From Deminuibacter soli (lineage in GTDB: Bacteria > Bacteroidota > Bacteroidia > Chitinophagales > Chitinophagaceae), in assembly GCF_003412455.1 (NCBI RefSeq), contig NZ_QTJU01000002.1, forward strand, positions 434,001 to 498,000: a DNA stretch of 64,000 nucleotides, read 5' to 3'. Shown in pieces: positions 56,956 to 64,000 of this stretch (its first letter is position 1; every line of letters begins with the position of its first letter). The notes beneath the pieces are model-generated. The model was not told where the DNA came from. It saw only the letters and a list, made by a program, of their open reading frames with translations, and did no database searches. A program made the position numbers and the translations under genes.

Positions 56956-57807
56956 ATGAATAAACAACAACTGATAGCGCAGATACAGGAAAAACGTTCT
57001 TTTTTATGTGTAGGGCTTGATACGGATATTACCAAACTGCCCGCACATTTACAGCAACACCCTGATGCAGCGTATGAGTTTAACAAGGCCATTATTGATG
57101 CCACGAAAGACCACTGTGTTTCCTATAAAATAAATACCGCCTTTTATGAATCCATGGGTTTGAAAGGCTGGGAAATAATGGAAAGAACACTGGCCTATAT
57201 TCCCAAAACACACCTGAGCATTGCAGATGCCAAACGCGGCGATATCGGCAATACCGCTGCGCAATATGCGAAAACCTTTTTTGAAGTATTGCCTTTTGAT
57301 GCAGTAACCGTAGCGCCATACATGGGTGAAGACAGTGTACGCCCGTTCCTGGAATACGATAATAAATGGGCCATTGTACTGGGCTTAACATCCAACAAAG
57401 GCAGCAACGATTTTCAGCGTTTAATGGTGCAGCATGCAGCCGATGATACGGCCCTGCTGCCGCATATTGTAGCACCCAACAGGCCACGTGCTTTATACGA
57501 AGAAGTGCTTACCAAAGTAGCAGCCTGGGGCAGCACCGATAACCTCATGTTTGTAATTGGCGCCACACAGGCCTCGCAGTTGCAGGATATACGCAGCATT
57601 ATACCCGACCACTTTTTACTGGTGCCTGGTGTTGGCGCACAGGGTGGCAGCCTGGAAGAAGTAGCGAAGTATGGCAAAAACAAAGATTGCGGCCTGCTGG
57701 TAAACGCCAGCCGTGCAGTAATCTACGCCGCAACAGATGAAACATTTGCCGAAGCAGCTGCCAGGGCCGCCAAAGATTACCAGGTGGAAATGAGCAGTTA
57801 CCTGTAG
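56956..57807 (+). CDS. pyrF: Orotidine-5'-phosphate decarboxylase (long form)
   Basis: 283 residues, the type-2 long form found in Bacteroidota, mycobacteria and myxobacteria. It makes UMP in the last step of pyrimidine synthesis. Active-site motifs: [23 protein letters not shown], and the catalytic Asp-Lys-Asp array in [13 protein letters not shown]; the phosphate-binding C-terminal part is VPGVGAQGG and [12 protein letters not shown]. Other pyr genes are not in the window. The stop is followed after five bases by an octad array that extends into the next open frame. Confidence 0.96.
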   Translation: MNKQQLIAQIQEKRSFLCVGLDTDITKLPAHLQQHPDAAYEFNKAIIDATKDHCVSYKINTAFYESMGLKGWEIMERTLAYIPKTHLSIADAKRGDIGNTAAQYAKTFFEVLPFDAVTVAPYMGEDSVRPFLEYDNKWAIVLGLTSNKGSNDFQRLMVQHAADDTALLPHIVAPNRPRALYEEVLTKVAAWGSTDNLMFVIGATQASQLQDIRSIIPDHFLLVPGVGAQGGSLEEVAKYGKNKDCGLLVNASRAVIYAATDETFAEAAARAAKDYQVEMSSYL

Positions 57808-57812
57808 AACAG

Positions 57813-57852
57813 GGTTGAATGACTTTATGGCTGGGTGGTTGAATTGTTTTAT
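57813..57852 (+). repeat. Short 8-bp-period array after pyrF
   Basis: Words GGTTGAAT, GACTTTAT, GGCTGGGT, GGTTGAAT, TGTTTTAT: the first and fourth are identical and in register. It makes the upstream part of the Crp-like frame (57815-57889) look like repeat sequence rather than coding sequence. Confidence 0.55.
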
Positions 57853-57889
57853 GAATGCTGTGCCACCGGGTATTTCGTTAAATTTGGAT

Positions 57890-58495
57890 ATGGGTGATTA
57901 CGCAACAAATCCGCATGCTAAACTGGTAGCATTGTTAACCACATTGGTAAAAGCCGTTGAGGCGGACACTGCTGTGGTGCAGGATGTGTTTGAGCCGGTA
58001 CTGTATGCAAAAGGACATCAGTTGGTGATGCCCGGTAAAACAGCGCGGTTCATGTATTATATCAATACCGGTTACATACGCACTTTTTACCTGGACGATT
58101 TAGCGGAGGTAACAACCAATATTAACTGTCCGCTGGGATTTATTACTGCTTTTGACAGCTATGTGACCCAACAGCCTGCAAGTGAATACCTGGAATGCAT
58201 AACCGATTGCCAGTTGCTGCGCATCAGCAAGCAGGCGCTGGACAACCTGTTTCGTAAAAGCCCCGTATGGGCAGAAGCGGGCCGTTTAATTAACGAACAG
58301 GTAATTGTGTACAACGCGCAGCGTACACGGGATATGGTCACCGTTTCGGCTGAACAGCGTTACCTTAACCTGATGGAAGAACACCCCGATTTTTTTCAGC
58401 ACATACCACTCCAGTATCTCGCATCATTTATCGGCGTTAAGCCTGAATCGCTGAGCCGTATCCGCAAAAGATTAAGTTTTCCTAACCCGGGTTAA
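57890..58495 (+). CDS. Crp/Fnr-family transcriptional regulator
   Basis: 201 residues from ATG 57890 (MGDYATNPHAK). An N-terminal cyclic-nucleotide-binding-type barrel (about 20-125; FEPVLYAKGHQLVMPGKTARFMYYINTGYIRTFYLDD in parts) is followed by a helical connector and a C-terminal winged-helix (about 150-200; IPLQYLASFIGVKPESLSRIRKRL). The cAMP-contact Arg-Ser pair is not evident, so the ligand is unknown; this is the Crp-like type widespread in Bacteroidota. A start at 57815 is rejected because that stretch lies in an octad repeat. The SDR gene begins 48 bases later and may be co-regulated. Confidence 0.88.
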   Translation: MGDYATNPHAKLVALLTTLVKAVEADTAVVQDVFEPVLYAKGHQLVMPGKTARFMYYINTGYIRTFYLDDLAEVTTNINCPLGFITAFDSYVTQQPASEYLECITDCQLLRISKQALDNLFRKSPVWAEAGRLINEQVIVYNAQRTRDMVTVSAEQRYLNLMEEHPDFFQHIPLQYLASFIGVKPESLSRIRKRLSFPNPG

Positions 58496-58543
58496 TTATT
58501 ACTCTGCCAGCTGTACTGAGCTTTGTGCCATAAACTGTACAAT

Positions 58544-59353
58544 ATGCAATCAGTAAAAGGGAAAACAGCATTTATTACGGGCGCCTCATCAGGTATTGGT
58601 AAAGCGTTTGCTTATCATTTGGCTGCTCGGCAATGTCATCTTATACTTACCGCGCGCTCAGAAAATGCACTGCACGAAATTGCCCGTGATATAAGGCAGC
58701 AATACCAGGTGCAGGTAACCGTATACGCCGGTGATCTGTGTGATGCCGCTATGCCGCAGCAATTGTTTGATAAAACCAGTAAGGACAGTCTGCAGGTAGA
58801 TATACTCATAAACAATGCGGGCTTTGGCAAGTGGGCTCATTTCCTGGATGAAACCATCGCCAGCTACGAAGAAATGATTGCGCTTAATATTACTGCGCTG
58901 GTAAAATTAACCCACCTGTTTTTGCCTCAAATGCTCACAAGGGGAGAAGGCGGTATCATTAACATTGGCTCAACAGGCTCGTTTCAACCCTGCCCGTATA
59001 TCGGCGTGTATTGTGCGTCCAAAGCTTTCGTACTGAGCTTTTCAGAAGCCTTGTATGGTGAGTATTTTAAAAGGGGCATCCATATTACGGCAGTTTGCCC
59101 CGGCAATACGCAAACGCCCTTTTTCAGCCGCGCCAATGCCAACACAAAAGGCATGGGCTTCGATACACCCGAAAAGGTCGCTAAAGACGGTCTGTCTGCC
59201 CTATTAAAAGGAAAGAACTACACCGTAATTGGCTTCGGTAACTACCTGCAATCACTCAGCTCCCGTTTCTTCACCAGGAAAATGACCATTGGCATTGTGG
59301 GCAATATCTTCAGGGGCAAGGTGAATGCGATGGTTGCCAGCCGTGTACTATAA
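58544..59353 (+). CDS. Short-chain dehydrogenase/reductase
   Basis: 269 residues of the classical SDR family. NAD(P)-binding motif TAFITGASSGIGKAF (about 8-22), NNAGFG, and the catalytic Ser in INIGSTGSF with Tyr-x-x-x-Lys in YCASKAF. Similar to the DltE/YqjQ group that acts on lipids or ketones; substrate not identifiable. Start 58544 (MQSVKGKTAF) fits the family; an ATG at 58523 would add seven residues. It follows the Crp-like regulator on the same strand. Confidence 0.93.
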   Translation: MQSVKGKTAFITGASSGIGKAFAYHLAARQCHLILTARSENALHEIARDIRQQYQVQVTVYAGDLCDAAMPQQLFDKTSKDSLQVDILINNAGFGKWAHFLDETIASYEEMIALNITALVKLTHLFLPQMLTRGEGGIINIGSTGSFQPCPYIGVYCASKAFVLSFSEALYGEYFKRGIHITAVCPGNTQTPFFSRANANTKGMGFDTPEKVAKDGLSALLKGKNYTVIGFGNYLQSLSSRFFTRKMTIGIVGNIFRGKVNAMVASRVL

Positions 59354-59378
59354 CAATTCAATCCATATACCATCCTGC

Positions 59379-59909
59379 CTACATCCCTTTCATCCCCTGC
59401 ATGCCACCTGCTGATTGTACCATTTGCAAATGCATTTGTATAATGGGAAGGTATTTTGCCGTAAAGGCTTTAAGACGTGTATTGGTGGTACTGTTCCATT
59501 CTGTTTTAAATAAGGCTACTGCCTGTTGGTGTCCTTTTAACTGTGCCATCAGGTAAGCCCGGTCAAAGTCATGGCCCTTTTTCTGCATCAGTGTTTGCAG
59601 TACCATAGCATGCTCGTTGTCGGGCTGGGAGGGCAGTGTTACCTGCATACTGTCTGCAATGGCCTTTAGTTCGGTAAGGCAGGTGGTATGGTCTGTCACC
59701 ATATTCTGACCAAAGGTTTTCACAGTATCGCTGATGCCCTGGCCAAGTGCCAGCTGACCAGCCTGTATCTCAGCCATATTGGCAATGGCGGCCTTGGTCA
59801 TAAAGTCACGGTCTGCCTGGCTTAATTCAGGCGCGTTGCGTTTGTTGAACGATAGTAACAGCAAACAGACTGCAATAGCTGCTATGCTGCAGAGGAGTAG
59901 TTTTTTCAT
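59379..59909 (-). CDS. DUF4142 exported protein
   Basis: 176 residues: N-terminal hydrophobic signal (about 4-20) and a DUF4142 four-helix domain (about 30-165; SQADRDFMTKAAIANMAEIQAGQLAL in parts, FGQNMVTDHT, KKGHDFDRAYLMAQLKGHQQAV in parts). The fold is ferritin-like but metal ligands are sparse; members are induced in stress in several bacteria, with unproven function. The C-terminus is Met/Gly-rich (GGMQGMKGM). A GCTCGC/GCGAGC hairpin lies one base upstream of the start codon. Confidence 0.88.
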   Translation of the reverse strand: MKKLLLCSIAAIAVCLLLLSFNKRNAPELSQADRDFMTKAAIANMAEIQAGQLALGQGISDTVKTFGQNMVTDHTTCLTELKAIADSMQVTLPSQPDNEHAMVLQTLMQKKGHDFDRAYLMAQLKGHQQAVALFKTEWNSTTNTRLKAFTAKYLPIIQMHLQMVQSAGGMQGMKGM

Positions 59910-59910
59910 G

Positions 59911-59928
59911 GCTCGCTTTTACGCGAGC
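59911..59928 (-). promoter_or_regulatory. Hairpin directly before the DUF4142 start codon
   Basis: Minus-strand GCTCGC, 6-base loop, GCGAGC ends one base before the ATG at 59909. A 6-bp GC-rich stem here would shield the ribosome entry site; it could be regulatory or accidental. Confidence 0.4.
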
Positions 59929-60036
59929 TGTGGCAAAAAGCATGCTTGCACTATAACTGCATACCTGTAATGCAATTATGTTATGGCCAGGTAGTACTGC
60001 TGTGGAAATAATGGGGCAGCTGCGGGCATACCCCGC

Positions 60037-60100
60037 CATCAACCATTCAACCGGTAAGCCATAGATTGAACACTTGAACAATTAAACCTTGGAACGGTAT
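60037..60100 (+). repeat. Eight-word 8-bp-period array
   Basis: Words CATCAACC, ATTCAACC, GGTAAGCC, ATAGATTG, AACACTTG, AACAATTA, AACCTTGG, AACGGTAT. It ends five bases before the stop codon of the minus-strand gene at 60106. Confidence 0.8.
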
Positions 60101-60105
60101 AAGCT

Positions 60106-61122
60106 TTACAGCTTGCTGTAAGCAGGTTTGGTGCGCCGGGTGCTGACCTTGTTGTTGCGTAACAATTCCTGCAGGTCAATGGCTTGTTTTTTTAGTGATT
60201 CGCCGTCTCCAATTTCATAGCCGTTGCTGATGAGTGCGTCGGCTGCTGCAATAGCCTTATCAGGCATGTCCAGGTACAGGTACAACAGGGCGGTGTTGTA
60301 AAAACTGCCATAGCGCATTTTGCGGGCTGCCTTGTCGGCCGTGTTGTATTTGCGGGGCAGTGAAAGAAAATAGTCGAGTGCTGGTTTCAGCTGCGTATAA
60401 AATTGTTCATTGTTTGCATCCTCCAGGTTAACCACGGCATCTTTTACGGTTTTTAAAGCGCTTTGCTGGCTGACATATTCAGGGTGCTGTTTATCGGCCA
60501 GTATCCACAGGTGTTCGTAGCTGTTTACGGTTCCGTACCCAAAGTTGTAAGTGAGCTCCATGCCCATGGTACCTGCTGCATTGTTTACAGCAGTTACCAG
60601 CAGGGCTGTTGTAATACTGTCTGCATGCTGCTGCCAGTAGGTTTCTGCTGCTGCGCGTGTGGGCAGGGCAGGGGTGGTATAGGTGGTTTGTGTACCCAGG
60701 GTAGTATTGCTGTAAATACGTTTATTGGCAGCATCGTAAGCATTGCCTGTACATACAATGGTATAGGGCAGCTGCATGCTGTAACCGCTGGGTTCCTGTT
60801 TGTCGTTGTACTGGGTGGTAATACTGGCAGCACCCGGTGTAATGCTGGTAGCGCTGAAGTACAGTTTAACGGGTGCTTCGGTTTCCTGTTTTTCAAATCC
60901 CTGTATCCCCGCTATATCGCCCAGCGCATCGGTTGAAAACAAGGTATCGGCATTGGGCGGCAGGGATATGGTAATGTTGTACGTGTGTATGTTTTTATCA
61001 AGCGGGTGATGGGGCAGGTTGCGGTAGCGGATGAAATAGTGAAACCTGTCAAGGTCTACCTGCTGCGCAAACGCGCACGAAGCTACTGTACATGCCAGCA
61101 GCAATAAAGGCAATTGTTTCAT
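60106..61122 (-). CDS. Exported protein of unknown function
   Basis: 338 residues. Signal peptide about 1-19 (ending CAFAQ; the Cys at 16 is followed by Ala-Phe-Ala-Gln and is more likely part of a type I signal than a lipobox). The mature part starts VDLDRFHYFIRYRNLPHHPLD (in parts), followed by a beta-rich region, and from about residue 230 a helical region with TPR-like spacing (AALLYLYLDMPDKAIAAADALISNGYEIGDGES in parts). I do not recognise the family and cannot propose a function. The neighbouring efflux gene has its own terminator upstream of this gene, so it is transcribed separately. Confidence 0.72.
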   Translation of the reverse strand: MKQLPLLLLACTVASCAFAQQVDLDRFHYFIRYRNLPHHPLDKNIHTYNITISLPPNADTLFSTDALGDIAGIQGFEKQETEAPVKLYFSATSITPGAASITTQYNDKQEPSGYSMQLPYTIVCTGNAYDAANKRIYSNTTLGTQTTYTTPALPTRAAAETYWQQHADSITTALLVTAVNNAAGTMGMELTYNFGYGTVNSYEHLWILADKQHPEYVSQQSALKTVKDAVVNLEDANNEQFYTQLKPALDYFLSLPRKYNTADKAARKMRYGSFYNTALLYLYLDMPDKAIAAADALISNGYEIGDGESLKKQAIDLQELLRNNKVSTRRTKPAYSKL

Positions 61123-61173
61123 AACAAAGATTTAGGGGTGTTGCCGCTACTAAATTAACAAAATCTGCTATAT

Positions 61174-61208
61174 AAAAAAGGGGCAATACCGTTTCCGGTA
61201 TGCCCCTA
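61174..61208 (-). terminator. Rho-independent terminator after efflux operon
   Basis: Minus-strand GGGGCATACCG pairs with CGGTATTGCCCC (one bulged base, 4-base loop), then a T run. Lies 43 bases past the stop of the efflux outer-membrane factor. Confidence 0.88.
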
Positions 61209-61250
61209 ACCTTGACCTCACTTAACTGTAAACTTTACCTTTTAGCTTTT

Positions 61251-62672
61251 TTATAGCTGACCGCCACCCAGTGCGCGGTACAATTCAACAACAGCGCTCA
61301 GTTGCTGGCGTTTAATATCTGCCAGGCTCAGCTCGCTCTGCAGGCTGTTGGTCTGTGCAGTAATTACTTCCAGGTAGCTGGCCATACCGCTTTTGAACAG
61401 CAGTTCCGCATTGCTGATGGCATGCTGTAATGTATCAGTACGGGCCTTTGTGATCTGTGCCTGTGATTTCAGCTGGTTAATTTTCACTACTGCATCCGAA
61501 ACTTCGGTAACAGCAGTGTAAACAGATTGCCTGAATTGTATCACGGCAGTTTCACGGCCTATTTTTGCAGTTTCAAGCTGTGTTTTCAGCTCCCTTTTCT
61601 GTAAAATGGGTTGTAAAATAGCACCTGAAGCCAGGCCGAACAACGAACCCGGGATATTAAACCAGTTGCTGGCTTTGAAGCTGTTTAAGCCGCCGCCTGC
61701 GGTAATGTTCAGCGCAGGATACATGCTGGCTTGCGCCACACCTATTTGTGCGGTCGCTGCTTTCAGCTGCAGTTCCGCAGCACGTACATCGGGACGCATC
61801 TGCACCAGGCGGGCAGGCACACCGGTTGAAAAAGTATCTGCAACAGGTAATGTTGCAAAGTTGTTGGTGTGTGCAATGGTTTGCGGCAAATCACCTGTTA
61901 ACAGGCGCAGTGCATGCTCCTGTATGGTGCGGGCCTGTTCCAGCTGCGGTATCAGCAGGGCAGTGCTCTGCTGTTGTGCAGTGGCCTGCTCTACTGCCAG
62001 TGTGGTTACTTCACCTGCATCGCGCTGCAGTTTGGTGATGGCTAACACACGGTTGGCGAGATCCAGGTTTTTGCGGGCAATATCCAGCTGTTCTTCCAGC
62101 ATCAGCAGGTTATAGTAACCTTGTGCAATAGTGGCTACAAGCCCTGTCTGCACTGCTTTTGCAGCTTCTGCCGTTTTCAGGTATGAGGCTAAAGCCACCG
62201 CTTTTTGCTGGCGTATTTTGCCCCATATATCGGCTTCCCATGCAAGGTTTAAACCAACGGTGTAATCTTCAATATGCGCTTTGCCCAGGAAGGTGCTGGC
62301 GCTTTTGCCATTCAGACTGTTGTCAGAAGGGCGGCTGATCTGTGCAGATACCTGGCCGTTAACGGTTGGGCCAAAGGCTGCCCTGGCCTGTAGTAACTGC
62401 TGTTGTGCTGTTTCAATATTTTTAACAGCGATCTGCAGGTCAAAATTGTTTTCGATACCGCGTTTAATCAACTGCTGCAAAGTAGCATCAGTGAAAAATG
62501 TTTGCCAGGGAATAGTGGCAATGCTGGTGGTATCGTAGGTAACTGCTGTACTGTCGAACGATGGCGGCAGTGCCAGTGCAGGTGCCTGGTTGTTTTTGCT
62601 CACCCCGCATGCGCTCCATATCACTGCTGCAGCAGCTATAACGGGGAAACTGAATATTTTCTTACTTATCAT
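61251..62672 (-). CDS. RND efflux outer-membrane factor (OprM/NodT type)
   Basis: 473 residues. The lipobox WSAC gives a lipidated Cys at about residue 22, as in OprM. The two tandem OEP repeats are visible: first around LQIAVKNIETAQQQLLQARAAFGPTV (in parts, about 75-100) with NLAWEADIWGKIR, second around RPDVRAAELQLKAATAQIGVAQASMYP (in parts, about 290-320) with the long periplasmic helices between. It forms the trimeric outer-membrane exit duct for the pump encoded upstream. Start 62672 (MISKKIFSF) begins the signal; an ATG at 62705 is less likely. The 271-base spacer to the pump gene holds heptad words. Confidence 0.93.
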   Translation of the reverse strand: MISKKIFSFPVIAAAAVIWSACGVSKNNQAPALALPPSFDSTAVTYDTTSIATIPWQTFFTDATLQQLIKRGIENNFDLQIAVKNIETAQQQLLQARAAFGPTVNGQVSAQISRPSDNSLNGKSASTFLGKAHIEDYTVGLNLAWEADIWGKIRQQKAVALASYLKTAEAAKAVQTGLVATIAQGYYNLLMLEEQLDIARKNLDLANRVLAITKLQRDAGEVTTLAVEQATAQQQSTALLIPQLEQARTIQEHALRLLTGDLPQTIAHTNNFATLPVADTFSTGVPARLVQMRPDVRAAELQLKAATAQIGVAQASMYPALNITAGGGLNSFKASNWFNIPGSLFGLASGAILQPILQKRELKTQLETAKIGRETAVIQFRQSVYTAVTEVSDAVVKINQLKSQAQITKARTDTLQHAISNAELLFKSGMASYLEVITAQTNSLQSELSLADIKRQQLSAVVELYRALGGGQL

Positions 62673-62686
62673 AATCTTGTTTTTTG

Positions 62687-62714
62687 AGCTGTCAGCCATC
62701 AGCAATGAGCTGTG
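62687..62714 (+). repeat. 7-bp-period array inside the efflux operon spacer
   Basis: Words AGCTGTC, AGCCATC, AGCAATG, AGCTGTG. The rest of the spacer 62715-62943 shows scattered related words (AAAGCTG, AAAGCCT) but no gene or hairpin I can defend. Confidence 0.7.
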
Positions 62715-62943
62715 AATTTATAATTCTGACTGTTCTTACTTTGTATTCCTTTGTACTTGCTCCGGGTGCTTCGCGCTGCTGTTGATCATTTCCTTCCTGT
62801 TCCGTTCTGTATCACTTGTTCCTTGCTTTCACAACTCAAAGCTGAAAGCCTGCAGCCCTGTTTAACCCTGGCAGGTTGTTCACGCCGGGCTGCCTTTCAC
62901 ACATCAAACCTGCATTGCCCGGCGTTTAAACCTATACCTATAG

Positions 62944-64000
62944 CTATTTATCTAAAGAAAGTGTTCCGTGTTGCAAATCATTGCCTGTTTCAACAATGGG
63001 TTTGCGGGTAGATACTTTTTCGTGCAGGTACTGGAATATCACAAACAGTACAGGCACAATGAATATACCGAGTACCACACCGGTAAGCATACCACCAATG
63101 GCACCTGTACCAATTGAGCGGTTACCCAGCGCAGATGCACCTTTGGCGCGCAGCAGCGGTAACAGGCCCACGATAAAGGCAAAGGAAGTCATCAGGATCG
63201 GGCGCAGGCGCAGCTGTGCTGCTTCCAGTGCCGATGCTACCAGCTTCATACCCGATCTGCGGCGTTGAACAGCGTATTCCACAATCAGGATCGCGTTCTT
63301 GGCCAGCAAACCTACCAGCATGATCAGACAAACCTGAACATAGATGTTGTTGTCTACGCCCATCAGTTTAATAAACGAGAACACACCGAATATACCCACA
63401 GGGATAGAGAGGATGATCGCGAGCGGCAGTACATAACTTTCGTACTGTGCACTCAGCAGGAAGTAAATAAATACCAGGCTCAGGATAAAGATGAACACAA
63501 TCTGCGAGCCCGCTTTAATTTCTTCCCTTGTCATACCGGTCCATTCTGTGGCAAAGCCTCTTGGCAGTACCTGCGCTGCAGTTTCTTCAATGGCTTTAAT
63601 GGCGTCGCCGGTGCTGTATCCTGGTTTGGGTACACCGTTAATGGTAACCGCGTTGTACAGGTTGTTACGGGTTACGGTTTCTGGTCCGTATACGCGTTTC
63701 AGTGTAATCAGCTGGTTAACGGGCACCATTTGTCCCAGTTTGTTTTTTACATAAATATTATCGAACGAAGCTGCATCTTCACGGTAATGCACATCGGCCT
63801 GCGCCATTACGCGGTAGTACTTGCCAAAGCGGTTAAAGTCGCTTACAAAGCTGGAACCGTAATAAATCTGCAGCGTACGCAGCAGGTCGCTTACCGATAC
63901 ATTCAGCTGTTTGGTTTTATTGTCATCTACCTCAATCATGTACTGCGGGTTGCCCGATGCAAAGGTGGTAAACGCATAGGCGATTTCTTTGCGTTGCATC
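62944..64000 (-). CDS. RND efflux pump permease, C-terminal part (cut by window end)
   Basis: At least 352 codons; the gene starts beyond base 64000. This is the C-terminal third of an AcrB/HAE1-type proton-driven drug exporter of the inner membrane. Visible are part of the second periplasmic porter/docking domain (VNQLITLKRVYGPETVTRNNLYNAVTINGV in parts), the helices FIFILSLVFIYFLLSAQYES and the conserved IPVGIFGVF, LVGLLAKNAILIVEYAVQ, RPILMTSFAFIVGLLPL and IGGMLTGVVLGIFIVPVLFVIF stretches (helices about TM8-TM12). The outer-membrane factor follows on the same strand. The membrane-fusion protein is presumably upstream, outside the window. Confidence 0.95.
   Translation of the reverse strand, partial: MQRKEIAYAFTTFASGNPQYMIEVDDNKTKQLNVSVSDLLRTLQIYYGSSFVSDFNRFGKYYRVMAQADVHYREDAASFDNIYVKNKLGQMVPVNQLITLKRVYGPETVTRNNLYNAVTINGVPKPGYSTGDAIKAIEETAAQVLPRGFATEWTGMTREEIKAGSQIVFIFILSLVFIYFLLSAQYESYVLPLAIILSIPVGIFGVFSFIKLMGVDNNIYVQVCLIMLVGLLAKNAILIVEYAVQRRRSGMKLVASALEAAQLRLRPILMTSFAFIVGLLPLLRAKGASALGNRSIGTGAIGGMLTGVVLGIFIVPVLFVIFQYLHEKVSTRKPIVETGNDLQHGTLSLDK

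Noticed and set aside
1-64000. tRNA, rRNA or insertion-sequence genes
   Set aside because: No T-arm-like GGTTCGAAT pattern with a cloverleaf context, no rRNA sequence and no transposase-like frame or terminal inverted repeats were found by eye; a covariance-model search would be decisive.

Overview
The window is a stretch of a Bacteroidota chromosome, most likely a member of the Chitinophagaceae (Niastella/Chitinophaga-like). The evidence is the mixture of a Porin_10-type porin, PorT-like outer-membrane barrels, two TonB-dependent receptors, a type IX secretion C-terminal domain, a DUF5689 lipoprotein, DUF1343 and DUF4142 proteins, and promoters of the Bacteroidota type (-7 box TAnnTTTG, -33 TTG/TTTG) rather than the E. 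coli type. No tRNA, rRNA, CRISPR array, prophage, integrase or insertion sequence was seen. The family-level placement is inference.

Layout. 1-5.2 kb: porin (cut by the window edge), TlpA-like thioredoxin, small barrel protein, lon. 5.3-6.3 kb: bioB (minus). 6.4-6.9 kb: repeat-filled gap. 6.9-11.3 kb (minus): carboxylate-amine ligase, then an ECF sigma factor, a membrane-anchored barrel protein and a lipoprotein in one probable operon. 11.6-16.3 kb (minus): Oar-like TonB receptor and the ribosomal operon rpsF-rpsR-rplI. 16.6-18.2 kb: barrel protein and a six-copy ~70-bp tandem array. 18.2-28.2 kb: a candidate nucleic-acid or phosphate-ester scavenging locus made of a large secreted nuclease/phosphatase with a T9SS signal, a small barrel, a second secreted nuclease/phosphatase, and divergently a TonB receptor plus DUF5689 lipoprotein. 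28.2-32.7 kb: HAD phosphatase, SIMPL protein, acyltransferase, acyl-CoA thioesterase, proline dehydrogenase. 32.8-34.2 kb: a two-component pair whose kinase has Tyr at the usual phospho-His position. 34.5-40.4 kb: thyA-folA, a methyltransferase, an RsmF-like rRNA methylase, a LysM protein and fmt. 40.5-44.2 kb: a metallo-hydrolase, two response regulators and a cytosolic CBS-domain histidine kinase with an unknown small partner. 44.2-50.7 kb: a 50-bp tandem array, NamZ, SlyD-like FKBP, pepT, a previously uncalled 42-residue membrane protein divergent from an SPFH protein, a cupin and ExbB/ExbD. 50.8-64 kb: prmC, ribD, YigZ, 3-hydroxyacyl-CoA dehydrogenase, Mrp, PaiB-like protein, pyrF, Crp-like regulator, SDR, DUF4142, an unknown exported protein, and an RND efflux outer-membrane factor plus the C-terminal part of its pump (cut by the window end).

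The most unusual signal lies between the genes. Most of the longer gaps carry degenerate arrays with a strict word period of 7 bp (GTGAATA-, AAACTTC-, GCTGnnA- and CGACAGT-type words) or 8 bp (AACCATTC/GATGGTTG/TTGAACnn-type words). Word order is partly conserved between distant sites and in both orientations, and several arrays begin or end exactly at stop codons and in places supply them. Three longer tandem arrays (103, ~70 and 50 bp units) are associated with these words. A second pattern is a group of -7 boxes placed exactly four bases before an ATG (thyA, methyltransferase, fmt, pepT, and less perfectly prmC and a barrel gene), which suggests leaderless mRNAs. Everything here is read by eye; family names rest on motifs, not on database searches.
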